A DNA stretch of 64,000 nt from Pirellulaceae bacterium (GTDB lineage Bacteria > Planctomycetota > Planctomycetia > Pirellulales > Pirellulaceae). The stretch lies in NCBI GenBank assembly GCA_029243025.1, contig JAQWSU010000010.1, forward strand, positions 105,814 through 169,813, given 5' to 3'. The notes below the pieces were generated by a model. It saw only the letters and a list, made by a program, of their open reading frames with translations. It had not been told where the DNA came from and made no database searches. Shown here piece by piece: positions 1 to 10,051 of this stretch; the first letter of the stretch is position 1, and the number at the start of each line of letters is the position of its first letter. A program made the translations under genes and the position numbers.

Positions 1-1
1 G

Positions 2-463
2 CTCTGCGGAATCGCCTTTCGACTACACGACGATGAATGGACGCCCTGGCTCCCGCCTGCTTCGCACCCCGCCGCAGAACAATTGACGGCGTTACACGTA
101 GAATCGATCGCGCGAGACTACGCCAATCAACAGCCAATTCTGCAAGCTTGGTGTGAAAGTCGGTACGACGATGTCGAAATCAGCGACTTTTGCATCACGC
201 AAGGCCAACGGCCCCAACAACTCATTAGCTACTGCGTGTGGTCACAAGACCGAGAATGCCTGTTACCCAAAACAGATCGTATTTTCTTCAACGCCTCTGA
301 TTCCAATCAACCAAGACGATCAACCGATCTCCCAAATGCCAGTTGGAGCACCGTCCAAACAGCATTTGGTGATCGACTTGTTTCTGAAGATGTTTTTCCA
401 CCTCGCTACCGAGTTCGCAATTTCCCAAGCGCGCAAGAATTATCAGAGATCGATCCCAACTGA
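2..463 (+). CDS. C-terminal part of an unrecognised protein
   Basis: The frame is already open at base 2 and runs 153 codons to a TGA, so the start lies outside the window. A TTG at 83 could initiate, but the coding pattern continues upstream of it without a break, so I treat the gene as 5'-truncated. The visible part is soluble looking, has several Trp and Cys residues and no membrane segment or motif I recognise. It is followed by a 143-bp gap before the PfpI gene. Function unknown. Confidence 0.6.
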   Translation, partial: LCGIAFRLHDDEWTPWLPPASHPAAEQLTALHVESIARDYANQQPILQAWCESRYDDVEISDFCITQGQRPQQLISYCVWSQDRECLLPKTDRIFFNASDSNQPRRSTDLPNASWSTVQTAFGDRLVSEDVFPPRYRVRNFPSAQELSEIDPN

Positions 464-606
464 CGGGTTATTTTCCTGACGTGCTAATTATGCGATAGTC
501 TAGGTCTCTTGTTTCGAGGCACCCTAGGTTGCCCCTCGAACCACTCTAACTGCAACGATGGTCACCCGAAACGAACGGTGGCAGACCGAGCCAGAGGACC
601 CCAACC

Positions 607-1197
607 ATGGCCAAGCAACGCATTCTGTGTCTTGTGGGAGACTATGTCGAGGACTATGAAGTCATGGTCCCGTTTCAGATGCTACTGATGGTCGGACATG
701 ACCCCGTCGTTGTCTGCCCGGGCAAGCAAGCCGGAGATTACGTGCCCACGTCGATTCACGATTTCGAAGGCGATCAAACCTACAGTGAAAAACGAGGACA
801 TAACTTTGTCCTGAACGCCAGTTTCGATGAGATAAATCCCAGCGATTTTGACGCATTGTTACTCCCTGGCGGTCGGGCACCCGAGTACCTCCGTTTAGAC
901 GATCGCGTCTTAAAGATCGTGCAGCACTTCGCAGAACAGGACAAACCGATCGCTGCCATCTGCCACGGAGCCCAAATCCTCACGGCCGCCGGTGTGCTGC
1001 AAGGCAAGTCCTGCTCCGCCTATCCCTCCGTCCAGCCTGAAATCACTGCCGTAGGTGGCCAATATGTGCCTCCTTCCGAGTCATTTGATAGCGCTCACGT
1101 TGATGGCCAGCTGGTCACCGCTGCGGCTTGGCCCGCTCATCCAGCTTGGATCCGTGAATTCCTGCGCGTATTGGGTACTCCCGTGAGTGTTGATTAG
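607..1197 (+). CDS. DJ-1/PfpI family protein (class I glutamine amidotransferase-like)
   Basis: This 196-residue protein has the single-domain DJ-1/PfpI fold signature. A Gly-Gly turn in LLLPGG lies near residue 88. The nucleophile elbow AICHGAQ puts the reactive Cys at 119 with His120 behind it, and acidic residues near 15-18 sit where the family's conserved Glu is expected. Family members act as cysteine peptidases, glyoxalase/deglycase-type enzymes or chaperones, so the substrate cannot be read from sequence. AGAGGA lies about 10 nt before the ATG. Only 9 bp separate its stop from the OleC-like gene, which suggests co-transcription and possibly a shared substrate class; that link is inference. 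Confidence 0.9.
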   Translation: MAKQRILCLVGDYVEDYEVMVPFQMLLMVGHDPVVVCPGKQAGDYVPTSIHDFEGDQTYSEKRGHNFVLNASFDEINPSDFDALLLPGGRAPEYLRLDDRVLKIVQHFAEQDKPIAAICHGAQILTAAGVLQGKSCSAYPSVQPEITAVGGQYVPPSESFDSAHVDGQLVTAAAWPAHPAWIREFLRVLGTPVSVD

Positions 1198-1206
1198 GGG
1201 AAATCG

Positions 1207-2901
1207 ATGTCGATGCAAACGCCATCAGCTTCCGCAATCCAGCTGAGCAAAAACATTGGTCAACAACTTTCGGTGATAGCCGCTGATCGCCCTCATCAAA
1301 TCGCCGTTGCGGCACCGAATAAACGGGTCAATCAGGGCCGTCGCTGTTACGACGAACTGACATTTCAGCAATTGAACGAGGATAGTGATCGGATCGCTGC
1401 CGCCTTGCAGTCTTTGGGCCTGCAGCCGGCACAGCGTATCGTGCTGATGGTCCGACCGGGTCTCGATTTCATCTCCTTGACGTTCGCATTGTTCAAAGCT
1501 GCAGCAACCGTGGTTTTAATCGATCCCGGCATGGGACGAAATCATCTGATCCAATGTTTGTCAGATGCGGAGCCAGATGGGTTCGTCGGCATTTCAATCG
1601 CTCAAGCCGCTCGCATCCTCTACCGTCGCAACTTCCCAAACGCCCGACTCAATGTCACCGTCGGGCGACGCTGGTGCTGGGGAGGCCCAACTCTAAAACA
1701 GTTGCGACTCCACTCGGCCGAGGAGTTCCAGCCACCGGCGGTGAATGCCGATGATCCAGCGGCCATTATTTTCACGACCGGTAGCACTGGTCCTCCCAAA
1801 GGAGTTCTCTATCGACATGGGAATTTCTCGCAACAGGTACAACAATTGCGGGACATGTACGAGATCCAACCGGGCGAAATCGACCTGCCTGGCTTTCCTT
1901 TATTCGCCTTGTTTAATAGCGTGATGGGAGTCACCACGGTAATTCCCGACATGGACCCAACACGTCCCGCGGAGGTAAATCCAGCGAACATCATAGAACC
2001 AATCCAAGACTGGAAAATCACTCAAGCTTTTGGCTCACCCGCACTATGGAACGCGGTTGGCAAACACTGCGAAGCCAACGATATCAAGCTGCCCACGCTA
2101 CGTCGTGTCCTATCGGCAGGCGCTCCTGTTCCCAATCACGTTCTCCAGAAACTGAAGGGCGCAATTGCCGTCGACGGAGACATCCACACACCTTACGGTG
2201 CAACGGAGGCGTTACCCGTCGCAACGATCTCCGGAACCGAAGTGTTAGAGTCAACCGCCGAGCAAACGGCAGTAGGAGCGGGCACCTGTGTAGGCCGACG
2301 TTTCTCGAAAATCAAATGGAAAGTAATTCGCATTCACGACGATCCCATCCAGGCGATCGATGAAGTCGAAGAATTACCCCAAGGCGAAATCGGCGAACTG
2401 ATCGTGCAAGGTCCAGTCGTCACAACCGAATATGTGACACGAACCGAGAGTAATCTACTGGCAAAGATCAACGATGAAACGATTTGGCATCGAATGGGAG
2501 ATGTCGGCTACCTCGACGAACTTGATCGCTTTTGGTTTTGTGGACGCAAGGCGCATCGCCTGGTCACAGAACGCGGAACCATGTTTACAATTCGCTGTGA
2601 AGCGATTTTCAATCAGCACCCGGCCATCTATCGCTCAGCACTCGTCGGTCTGGGGCAAGCCCCTCGCCAGCACCCCGTGCTCATTGCCGAGCCCTGGCCG
2701 GACCAACTTTCGAACGATGAGTCTGCCCAGCAACAGCTCAGACAAGAATTGCACGAACTCGGACAAAAGAACGAACTCACGTCCAACATCCGACTCGATC
2801 ACATTTTGCTACGAGCCGCCTTACCGGTCGACATTCGCCATAACGCAAAGATCTTTCGCGAACAGCTGTCCGTATGGGCCGCGAAAGAATTGGACGCATA
2901 A
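1207..2901 (+). CDS. AMP-forming acyl ligase, OleC-like (beta-lactone synthetase type)
   Basis: A 564-residue ANL-superfamily adenylating enzyme. The phosphate-binding motif TTGSTGPPKG is at 190-199 and the YGATEA motif at 330-335. The stretch between them (Gly-Glu-Asp-Leu-like turn, FPLFALF, then DMDPTRPA near 249-256) is what I know from OleC, the olefin-pathway enzyme that turns beta-hydroxy acids into beta-lactones with ATP, rather than from ordinary acyl-CoA ligases. oleA, oleB and oleD are not visible nearby. A GGGG stretch just precedes the ATG at 1207; a second ATG at 1213 is possible. A plain fatty-acyl-CoA or acyl-AMP ligase remains the alternative. Confidence 0.82.
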   Translation: MSMQTPSASAIQLSKNIGQQLSVIAADRPHQIAVAAPNKRVNQGRRCYDELTFQQLNEDSDRIAAALQSLGLQPAQRIVLMVRPGLDFISLTFALFKAAATVVLIDPGMGRNHLIQCLSDAEPDGFVGISIAQAARILYRRNFPNARLNVTVGRRWCWGGPTLKQLRLHSAEEFQPPAVNADDPAAIIFTTGSTGPPKGVLYRHGNFSQQVQQLRDMYEIQPGEIDLPGFPLFALFNSVMGVTTVIPDMDPTRPAEVNPANIIEPIQDWKITQAFGSPALWNAVGKHCEANDIKLPTLRRVLSAGAPVPNHVLQKLKGAIAVDGDIHTPYGATEALPVATISGTEVLESTAEQTAVGAGTCVGRRFSKIKWKVIRIHDDPIQAIDEVEELPQGEIGELIVQGPVVTTEYVTRTESNLLAKINDETIWHRMGDVGYLDELDRFWFCGRKAHRLVTERGTMFTIRCEAIFNQHPAIYRSALVGLGQAPRQHPVLIAEPWPDQLSNDESAQQQLRQELHELGQKNELTSNIRLDHILLRAALPVDIRHNAKIFREQLSVWAAKELDA

Positions 2902-3035
2902 CGCTTTAGCCTCCTGGCGTTGTCGCCTGCAGGCAAACCATCCGTGCGCCGCAACAAAACGAGTTGGTGTGGACCGGAAAGAAGAGTCCCCCGGCCTCAC
3001 ACAACAACTCGTTTTTCGACGTTCCGCCCGCTCGA

Positions 3036-6000
3036 CTATTCGGCCGTCAGCAGATCGAGCAGATCATCATCAACTGCTTCATCACCCGTTGATCCTGCTT
3101 CCAACGCACGATCTCTTTCATCAAAAGATCGCGTGGCAAAATCAAAATCTTCGAGCACGACCTCCACATCCTCGGATGCAACCAATCGCGTCAATTTGGT
3201 GCGCTGGGTCGTCACCGTTTCTCCTTGACGTTTCGCCAACGCGACATCCGCTTCTAACGCGGAAATAATTGGTGACAGGTTGGGCTGGACAATGGCGGCC
3301 GCGTTTGGCACGGCGGCTGCGTAAGTCCCACGCTGGAAGGCGAGCACGAGGTCACCCGATAAGAACTCACCGTCACCGTTCCAATCGCCATCACCCCAAG
3401 TCGAATTTCCGTCGATTTGATCTTCGTATTCGCCAATTTGGAATACGACAACTAAGTCACCGGAATCAAAGAGACCATCAAGATTTGCGTCTCCGTAAGA
3501 CGTACCGATCGCCGACTCGATTAACTCATTACGATCTTCGTTATTGACAAATCCATCACCGTTGAGGTCATAGGTCAGATCAGGATTGGCTGAATTCAAC
3601 TCTCCAAAGAACAAATTGATATCAGCTTCATTTACCTGACCATCTTGGTTGAAATCACCGGGCGGATTGCCAAATTCAACGACACCTGGGGTCGGGCCTG
3701 TCGCGAACCAGGATGCGGCGTTATTGCCGTAGGCATCCGCAGCCCGACGATGAATTGACGCACCGTCACCATTTGCTTGCGTTGGCCAGGGCTGTTGGTT
3801 GTCGTAGACCACTTCGTCTTCTTGCACACGCGGCAACTGGATCGGTTCGTCGATCAGGGAAATGTCCGTACTGAGTAAGGTAATTCGTTCGCCCAAACCG
3901 CTCAACTGTTGACCATAGCCACCAAGAATCCGAACTTGTTCACCCAAGCCGTAATGCGAACGGAAAGCCGCAAGCCGCGATGCGTTTCCGGCGTTTTCTG
4001 GATCGAATCCTGTCAGCACGATCGTTTCACCGCTGTTGAGCGATTCGTTTGGATCGAAGTTGAAATCAATCCCACCCCGAACTCTCCAGTCAGTCAAATC
4101 GATGACTTGCAGAGCAGAATTGTGGATTTCAATGAATTCGAGATCCGCCGAATCCAGCGAAGGATCGATGGCGAGGGCAGCAGCCGTCGGTTCACCTGGA
4201 GCGTAATTGATTTCCGTAATCACAACGGGGCCAACGCGAGCATCTCCATTGACGGCGCCGAGCGACAGTTGTTGCATGGGCGTCAATCGCCCCTCCCCGT
4301 TGGGAACTCGCCCAAAGGATTCACCGAGCAATGAAGCGCGGAAGTGAACATCATCGACGAACGACTCAATTTGACCATCTTCGTTGGCAATGGTCAGCCA
4401 GACGTCATCTCCATTGAGACTGCTGAGTGCAAAACTATTGGGATCCTCGGGATTTGCGTTGAATTGTGTTTCGTCAAAAACGACATAATCTCCCGCACCA
4501 ATTACCGTGTTAGCCGGGATACGATACTTCGTTGATTCGCCGACCGAATCACTCAGATACCAGCCGCCGATATTGATCGGTTCACTTGTTGGATTGAATA
4601 ATTCGATCGAATCCGACTGTGGAACGGGTGCATTGGAATTGGCCAACACTTCGTTGATCACAACGCCGATCGGAGCAGCGGCCGCGTTTCCGGGTGACCC
4701 ACCAAATTCGGTGCTGCCTTTCCAATGGTAATACTTGCTGGCATCTTCACCTGGCGTGAAAGCCGGATTGACCAGGTTCAGCGTTCCCCCTCGACCATCG
4801 GCACTTTCCGGCCACAGACTGTTGTTGTCGTAGCTAAGATCGACGAGCGTTCCGCCAGCAGCATCCAACAGTTGGATTCGTTCACCATTATTGCTGAGAC
4901 CCCCATCGAGGAATTCCCCGAGAATCGGCAGGTCACTTCCATAACGCAGTTGGAATGCGGCTTGGTTCTTGACGATCACACCACGGCCACCCGCGGCCAA
5001 TTCCACATCACCAAAGGTGAACTGGAAACCGTCAAAATAGCTTCCCAACAGATTAACCGGCTCCGGACCAACGTTTTGAATTTCAACAAACTCAAAATCG
5101 TCGTTATTGAGTTCGGCATTCACTTGCAATTCACCCGCAGTCGGATCGTGCGGATTGTAGTTGAGCTCCGTCACTGCGATCTGCGGAGAATCCACAAGGA
5201 AATTGGCGGTGGTTGCCCCGGTCCATTCTTGCTGCTGCGAATCAAACCCGCGTGCGATGATCTGTGTGTTCGCACCGATTGAGATCGGACCGTCATAAAT
5301 CTTTACGCTAGGCGAAACAATCACGCGACTCGTAATCGCCGAGACCTTGGCGTCGAACAGGAAGTCGTCACTGGCGACATTCTCATTCAGAACCTGGAAC
5401 ACGATGTAATTCTGACTATTCGTGCTCAAGTAACTCCGGATTTTCGAGATATCGTATTCGAGATAATTCGTCGCCAATTCATCCGGATTCGTTTCTGTCG
5501 CCGACTCATTGTAGGCCAACGCATTAATCGGTCTCGATTTCGCCTCGCCGGGAACGTTTGCAGAACGAGCAAGTTCCACAGGTGTCTTCAAAGACTGCCA
5601 CCAAACGTAGGCCACAAATGCATCGTCATAACTCACGCTTAGCTTGTATCCATCCGCAGCGTCCTTCGTGGCTTGATCAAAATCAAGGGGCACACGAATG
5701 TAAGCCGATGCGTTCTTGTTCAGCATTTGACCTTCGACATCTGTCGCAATCAGTGCGTCGTAATCTCCTTGCGTGTCGAAACCAACAGGCAACGTAACGT
5801 CTGTCCAAGTTTCACCGTTGGCACCAGCTGTGTACGCACGATTGATGAAACAAACGTCCGCCGTTTGCAAAAAGTTTCCATCATCGCATTTATCGATTAG
5901 CGTGCCATCACTTGGCACATGAAACTGAACTGGCTTTCCGGTATCCAACAAGGAAATTTCATCTTCGACAATCACCGGCTGCCGGGGATCAGTTCCATCT

Positions 6001-9000
6001 AGCGTGTAAGCAATCTCGTATTTAGCGGGCGCCGTCATGGTGACAAGCGTTCCCTCCTCGACAACTCCGCCTACCGGTGAAATATCCACGGGTGCCGGGA
6101 ACTGACTGTCCATCCATTCAACGCGATTCTGCAGGAACCACTCCATGATGTAGATGTAGTCATCGTAACTATTCGGCTGACCGTTTGAAGACATCGATCG
6201 AGGCAATGGCGACCGAGGGCAGCCCCCTTGACCGAAGAAGCAATTGGGCCAGTGATATCGATTCAGGCCATAACCGCCGGATGTCCAACGATCATAGTTT
6301 CGAGAAATCGGATTCGAAGGCTCATTGGCAGCAGGATTCGCGAGCCTTGGATTTCCATCGGACAGTTGCTGGACGGCTGCATCAATGTCAGCCATCAACT
6401 TTTCAGTCGAGAGCTCATCTTTTCGCAACTCATTCCAGCGATCGGAAACGGCTTGCTCAAAATTGGGATCTTCAAACAAGCGGTCCCAGTAAGGATATTG
6501 ATCTTGGCTGATGCCGCTGTGGTACCAACCCTCCGGATTCGCACCATTCAGATAGTTACCGTTACCAAGTGAGAGATTGTAATCCCAAGCTGGACCTTGC
6601 TTGATCTTGCCACCCACATCTTTGTGATAGTAGGTACTGAGCCGGAAACCATCGATATTCTTCGTCATCTCGACCATCAGCCAAGTATCGGCCCATGAAT
6701 CGACGTCGATGTATTTTGCATAGCCGGCCTGCGGATCTGCAAAGTCAGCGCCATAAAGGGCCGCTTCGAATTCGTTGATGTGTGATTTGAGCCAATCTTT
6801 TTGGACATCCGTCACATATTGAGGACCATCCTCGGCTCGACGTGGCTTATCGCCCGGCTCTACCATTCGTAACTCTTGGTTTCGACTGGTTCTGAACGGC
6901 CTGTCATTCGCCCCCGACTTATCTTTCTTCCAGATGTAACCGCCTGTGATCGCGGGATCCTCAGCAGTTGCGGTAGAGTCCGCATCGGAGATGTCGACCC
7001 GATCGTCGCCAGTTTTGATTTTTTCCGAGAGCACATAGGTGCCGCGATAATCCTTCGAGAAATTCAATTTACTCGGATCGCGGTCAGCATTGACAAAGAC
7101 TTCCACTAACCGCGTACGCGGTGCGTAGAGTCCCAAGTCACGGTACCAATTGAAGGTCAGGAAATTATTCAACTGCGTTTTGTCAGAATAAGGACCGTTC
7201 AAGACCCAGTCCGACTCGGCCGGCAGGCCAAAGATCGAGACATCTCGATCGGAAACGGCGTAAGCGTACTGCCGTTCGGAATCGTCCGTTTCCTCTTCCC
7301 AAATCTCGACAGCATACTGTTTTTTGGCCCAACCTTGGGAACTTTGTCCACGAATGCGAACGCCCGTTCGGCCAGCATATTCAGCCTCATCCAACAAACT
7401 GGCTCGCCCATCTTCGCCCGGATCGATAAACAAACCAACGGTCGGAACCAATCGATTCGAATCGGAATCCACCGCACGATCCCCGAAGGAGTCAAAGACG
7501 ATCAAAGGCAAGTTAGAAGTGAAGACTTCATTGTTCTCGAATTTCGCGAGGCTATTATCAAGCTGGATATACCCGACCGTATTTACCGGACCGGCACTAC
7601 GATTACCTTCAAAAGCACGAGCACGAAGCCTCGTCGGCTCGTCAACTTTAATCGCACCTTCGTACAACGTGGAAGTCTCATCAGGCAGGGTGCCGTCCAG
7701 CGTGTATCGAATGGCCGCAGTCGTTGAATCCGTTCTGATCTCGACATCAAAGGAATCAACAAACGCCTGACTGTTGTGAGAGAACATGACGTCCCCTGCC
7801 GGTGGGGCTCCTCCGTCACCGTTAAAGGCACCCGGAGTGGGCTCAATGAAGTAGAGCCGTTCGCCAGCCACGACTTCTTCAGCAGTCAAGCGAGGCACCA
7901 TAAGGAAGTCTTCATCAGCCGCATTAATGTTGAGGCCTTGAATCGCCAACACATTCGTGCCGGTTTTCAGCGATTCCAGATGCGCGGTGATGTCAAACGA
8001 TTCTGACTCTCGACCAATTTCACCAATGCCAGTGATGATATCCCAATCTAAGACATCGTGGGCATTGGTCGCGCCACTTGTCGCCGATGTCCAGCCAGCG
8101 AAGAGCTCCGTTGCCCCCCCGAAAAGTTCGGCCATCTTAATGGCCGACGTCGAGATGGTCGCCTCGGCAGGTTTCGCACCATCGGTGGACATGTAAACGT
8201 CCAGCTGGTTAGTTTCTCCCGAGTAATCGACCCACAAGCTGATCAGGTTGACACCAGGCCCCGGAATGTTGGGGAAGATTGCATTGCCGTTGAATCGAGG
8301 GATCCCTTTGCGTTCCACGCTGCCAGCTACATTCGTATTGATCCCGATGTGACTCGCCAGGGCGATACCTTCATCAAACGAACCATTTGCGTTACTGTCC
8401 AACTCAATTGCCAGGAAGGTCGATCCGGTATTATCAAGGCCCAACCCTCCTCCGGCACTTCCCAACACATTGTTGTCATTGGACTGAAGCACAAACACTA
8501 AACCTTCCGCTCCAATCCCATCCGCATCGGCAAAATCGCCGTTGGGCGAATGAATGTCGTAGGTCATGGAGGCAGAAAAGGTGTAATCAGGCCCAAAACT
8601 CACCGTGTTGGTCAACCAAGCCGCGGAAGTCTGATCGGCAACGGATTCCGTCAACCGTAAAACATCGCCCGCCCATTTGGCGTCGCCTAACAGGGTGAAA
8701 TCATCTCGACTATCTGCGTTTGTAAAATCGGAGTAGTCAATCGCTTCCGCAATGCCACCGTGCTCGGCTGTCGCGACCGAATCCCATGCCAATGAATCGG
8801 GACCGTTGACCCGAGCAATCTCCTCACCATTCAAGAAGGCGACAAAAGCGTCATCGTAATTGATCGTAAAATCGAGTGACTTGTAGGTCGGCAACACGTC
8901 GCCGGGAATCTCAAACTCGCTGCGAAGATAAGCGGATGCGGTCTTTCCCTGCATCGCGCTCGCATCCCCATTGGCATGGATCAGCGAACTGAAATCGCCA

Positions 9001-9686
9001 TCGGTCGGATCGTCATCAAAACCAATCCCCGAATTGAGTGTATCCCAGGCTGCATCATCAAAATCGGCTCCCGTCCAGGTCGCAGTTGGTACGTCTTCAC
9101 CAGCAGATCCTGGAAACAAAACCGAAATCCCTGAACCTTCGGCGACGAAATCTCGCAACTCGACTCCCTGCTCAATCCCGTAAGAAATGTCGGTGTACTG
9201 ATCCGGCAGCGTGTTGTACTCGTCCGACGCAGTACGGCCATCGGGTTCAAACAAGGCCAGATACTCGTTGTCGCCGAGCTTGAAGTTCGTGTGCAGTTCA
9301 CCCGCGGGATCCGCCCGATCTTTGCCAGACGCGAACACAACAATCGATTCACCCGGCTCCAATTCCGCAGCAGGCATCGTCCACTTAGTGCGATCATTGA
9401 TCTGGTCCGTCAAATGCCAGCCCAACAGATCGACAGTTTGTTGCCCGTTGTTGTAAATCTCAAGCCAGTCGGGCGTGGAGCCATCTTCGTCCTTGAGCGT
9501 CTCATCGTTCGAACTCATGACCTCGGCGATCAACACATCGCCGGCGAGAACGACGCGAGGCTCAAGTGACTCCAATGAACGACTGCGTGGACGTCGCCGT
9601 CGTGTCTGGAGGGAAGAAAATAAACTGCCAGAGCGAGCAGTAAAGGAGTGCAGAACGTTCCACGACCGTTGACGACATAGGGACAT
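3036..9686 (-). CDS. Giant secreted CotH-kinase / lamin-tail protein with dockerin-like end
   Basis: 2216 residues. The N-terminus is basic and carries an LEPR-XLL type anchor (LEPR at 41-44), as in planctomycete extracellular proteins. Domains, with approximate residues: lamin-tail domain 50-150; laminin-G or lectin-like insert about 310-550; chitobiase-C-like YTLDGT repeats near 665 and 1230; CotH kinase-like domain about 740-1130, including GQSSQGW near 778 and the AWDYNLSLGN metal-site motif near 1038; further lamin-tail domains near 1505, 1690 and 1830; and two EF-hand/dockerin-like modules at about 2010-2115. The last roughly 95 residues are acidic and carry no PEP-CTERM. CotH proteins are atypical protein kinases of spore coats and secreted proteins; the target here is unknown. 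The gene stands alone. Confidence 0.9.
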   Translation of the reverse strand: MSLCRQRSWNVLHSFTARSGSLFSSLQTRRRRPRSRSLESLEPRVVLAGDVLIAEVMSSNDETLKDEDGSTPDWLEIYNNGQQTVDLLGWHLTDQINDRTKWTMPAAELEPGESIVVFASGKDRADPAGELHTNFKLGDNEYLALFEPDGRTASDEYNTLPDQYTDISYGIEQGVELRDFVAEGSGISVLFPGSAGEDVPTATWTGADFDDAAWDTLNSGIGFDDDPTDGDFSSLIHANGDASAMQGKTASAYLRSEFEIPGDVLPTYKSLDFTINYDDAFVAFLNGEEIARVNGPDSLAWDSVATAEHGGIAEAIDYSDFTNADSRDDFTLLGDAKWAGDVLRLTESVADQTSAAWLTNTVSFGPDYTFSASMTYDIHSPNGDFADADGIGAEGLVFVLQSNDNNVLGSAGGGLGLDNTGSTFLAIELDSNANGSFDEGIALASHIGINTNVAGSVERKGIPRFNGNAIFPNIPGPGVNLISLWVDYSGETNQLDVYMSTDGAKPAEATISTSAIKMAELFGGATELFAGWTSATSGATNAHDVLDWDIITGIGEIGRESESFDITAHLESLKTGTNVLAIQGLNINAADEDFLMVPRLTAEEVVAGERLYFIEPTPGAFNGDGGAPPAGDVMFSHNSQAFVDSFDVEIRTDSTTAAIRYTLDGTLPDETSTLYEGAIKVDEPTRLRARAFEGNRSAGPVNTVGYIQLDNSLAKFENNEVFTSNLPLIVFDSFGDRAVDSDSNRLVPTVGLFIDPGEDGRASLLDEAEYAGRTGVRIRGQSSQGWAKKQYAVEIWEEETDDSERQYAYAVSDRDVSIFGLPAESDWVLNGPYSDKTQLNNFLTFNWYRDLGLYAPRTRLVEVFVNADRDPSKLNFSKDYRGTYVLSEKIKTGDDRVDISDADSTATAEDPAITGGYIWKKDKSGANDRPFRTSRNQELRMVEPGDKPRRAEDGPQYVTDVQKDWLKSHINEFEAALYGADFADPQAGYAKYIDVDSWADTWLMVEMTKNIDGFRLSTYYHKDVGGKIKQGPAWDYNLSLGNGNYLNGANPEGWYHSGISQDQYPYWDRLFEDPNFEQAVSDRWNELRKDELSTEKLMADIDAAVQQLSDGNPRLANPAANEPSNPISRNYDRWTSGGYGLNRYHWPNCFFGQGGCPRSPLPRSMSSNGQPNSYDDYIYIMEWFLQNRVEWMDSQFPAPVDISPVGGVVEEGTLVTMTAPAKYEIAYTLDGTDPRQPVIVEDEISLLDTGKPVQFHVPSDGTLIDKCDDGNFLQTADVCFINRAYTAGANGETWTDVTLPVGFDTQGDYDALIATDVEGQMLNKNASAYIRVPLDFDQATKDAADGYKLSVSYDDAFVAYVWWQSLKTPVELARSANVPGEAKSRPINALAYNESATETNPDELATNYLEYDISKIRSYLSTNSQNYIVFQVLNENVASDDFLFDAKVSAITSRVIVSPSVKIYDGPISIGANTQIIARGFDSQQQEWTGATTANFLVDSPQIAVTELNYNPHDPTAGELQVNAELNNDDFEFVEIQNVGPEPVNLLGSYFDGFQFTFGDVELAAGGRGVIVKNQAAFQLRYGSDLPILGEFLDGGLSNNGERIQLLDAAGGTLVDLSYDNNSLWPESADGRGGTLNLVNPAFTPGEDASKYYHWKGSTEFGGSPGNAAAAPIGVVINEVLANSNAPVPQSDSIELFNPTSEPINIGGWYLSDSVGESTKYRIPANTVIGAGDYVVFDETQFNANPEDPNSFALSSLNGDDVWLTIANEDGQIESFVDDVHFRASLLGESFGRVPNGEGRLTPMQQLSLGAVNGDARVGPVVITEINYAPGEPTAAALAIDPSLDSADLEFIEIHNSALQVIDLTDWRVRGGIDFNFDPNESLNSGETIVLTGFDPENAGNASRLAAFRSHYGLGEQVRILGGYGQQLSGLGERITLLSTDISLIDEPIQLPRVQEDEVVYDNQQPWPTQANGDGASIHRRAADAYGNNAASWFATGPTPGVVEFGNPPGDFNQDGQVNEADINLFFGELNSANPDLTYDLNGDGFVNNEDRNELIESAIGTSYGDANLDGLFDSGDLVVVFQIGEYEDQIDGNSTWGDGDWNGDGEFLSGDLVLAFQRGTYAAAVPNAAAIVQPNLSPIISALEADVALAKRQGETVTTQRTKLTRLVASEDVEVVLEDFDFATRSFDERDRALEAGSTGDEAVDDDLLDLLTAE

Positions 9687-10051
9687 ATTCAGCTCACTGC
9701 GAATGAGATCAAGGAAGAAGACAGAACCCGCCTAAGTTTCCTGCGCGAACGCGTGGAAACACTCGTAAAAATTACCCAATGCAAAAAAAACCGTTAACCA
9801 CCTCAAATTGGGCGGACCAACTGTAATCGGGTCGCCCTAACGAACGCAAGCTTTGTTACAGTGCATTACGGACGGAAAGTTAAGATTTCTGACTGTCACG
9901 GATAGTCTTGACAACGCTATCATACTTGAAAATCAAAATTCATTCTCGTTTTCTAGTATGATCCAGCAAACTTCTTGCAATCCGACTTCCATTGACTAGA
10001 AAACGAAACTTAATGCTGTAACGTCACCCCAAGGCAAAGGAGTCTCCGAAA
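9687..10051. other. Intergenic region between divergent genes
   Basis: This 365-bp AT-rich stretch lies between the minus-strand CotH gene and the plus-strand DUF493 gene, so both promoters should be here. A TTGACA is at 9908-9913 and a TATGAT at 9957-9962, but their spacing is wrong for one promoter. A perfect 12-bp inverted repeat (listed separately) is the clearest element. No gene seen. Confidence 0.6.
9946..10006. repeat. 12-bp perfect inverted repeat upstream of DUF493 gene
   Basis: The arm TCGTTTTCTAGT at 9946-9957 is exactly the reverse complement of 9995-10006, separated by 37 nt. The first arm abuts the TATGAT hexamer at 9957. It could be a two-site operator or a long-loop hairpin in the 5' leader, ending about 45 nt before the GTG start of the DUF493 gene. 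Function is inferred from position only. Confidence 0.5.

Noticed and set aside
3036..9686. Lamin-tail domains as a sign of eukaryotic contamination
   Set aside because: Lamin-tail domains are common in secreted bacterial proteins. The LEPR-XLL anchor, dockerin-like modules and uninterrupted frame fit a planctomycete gene.
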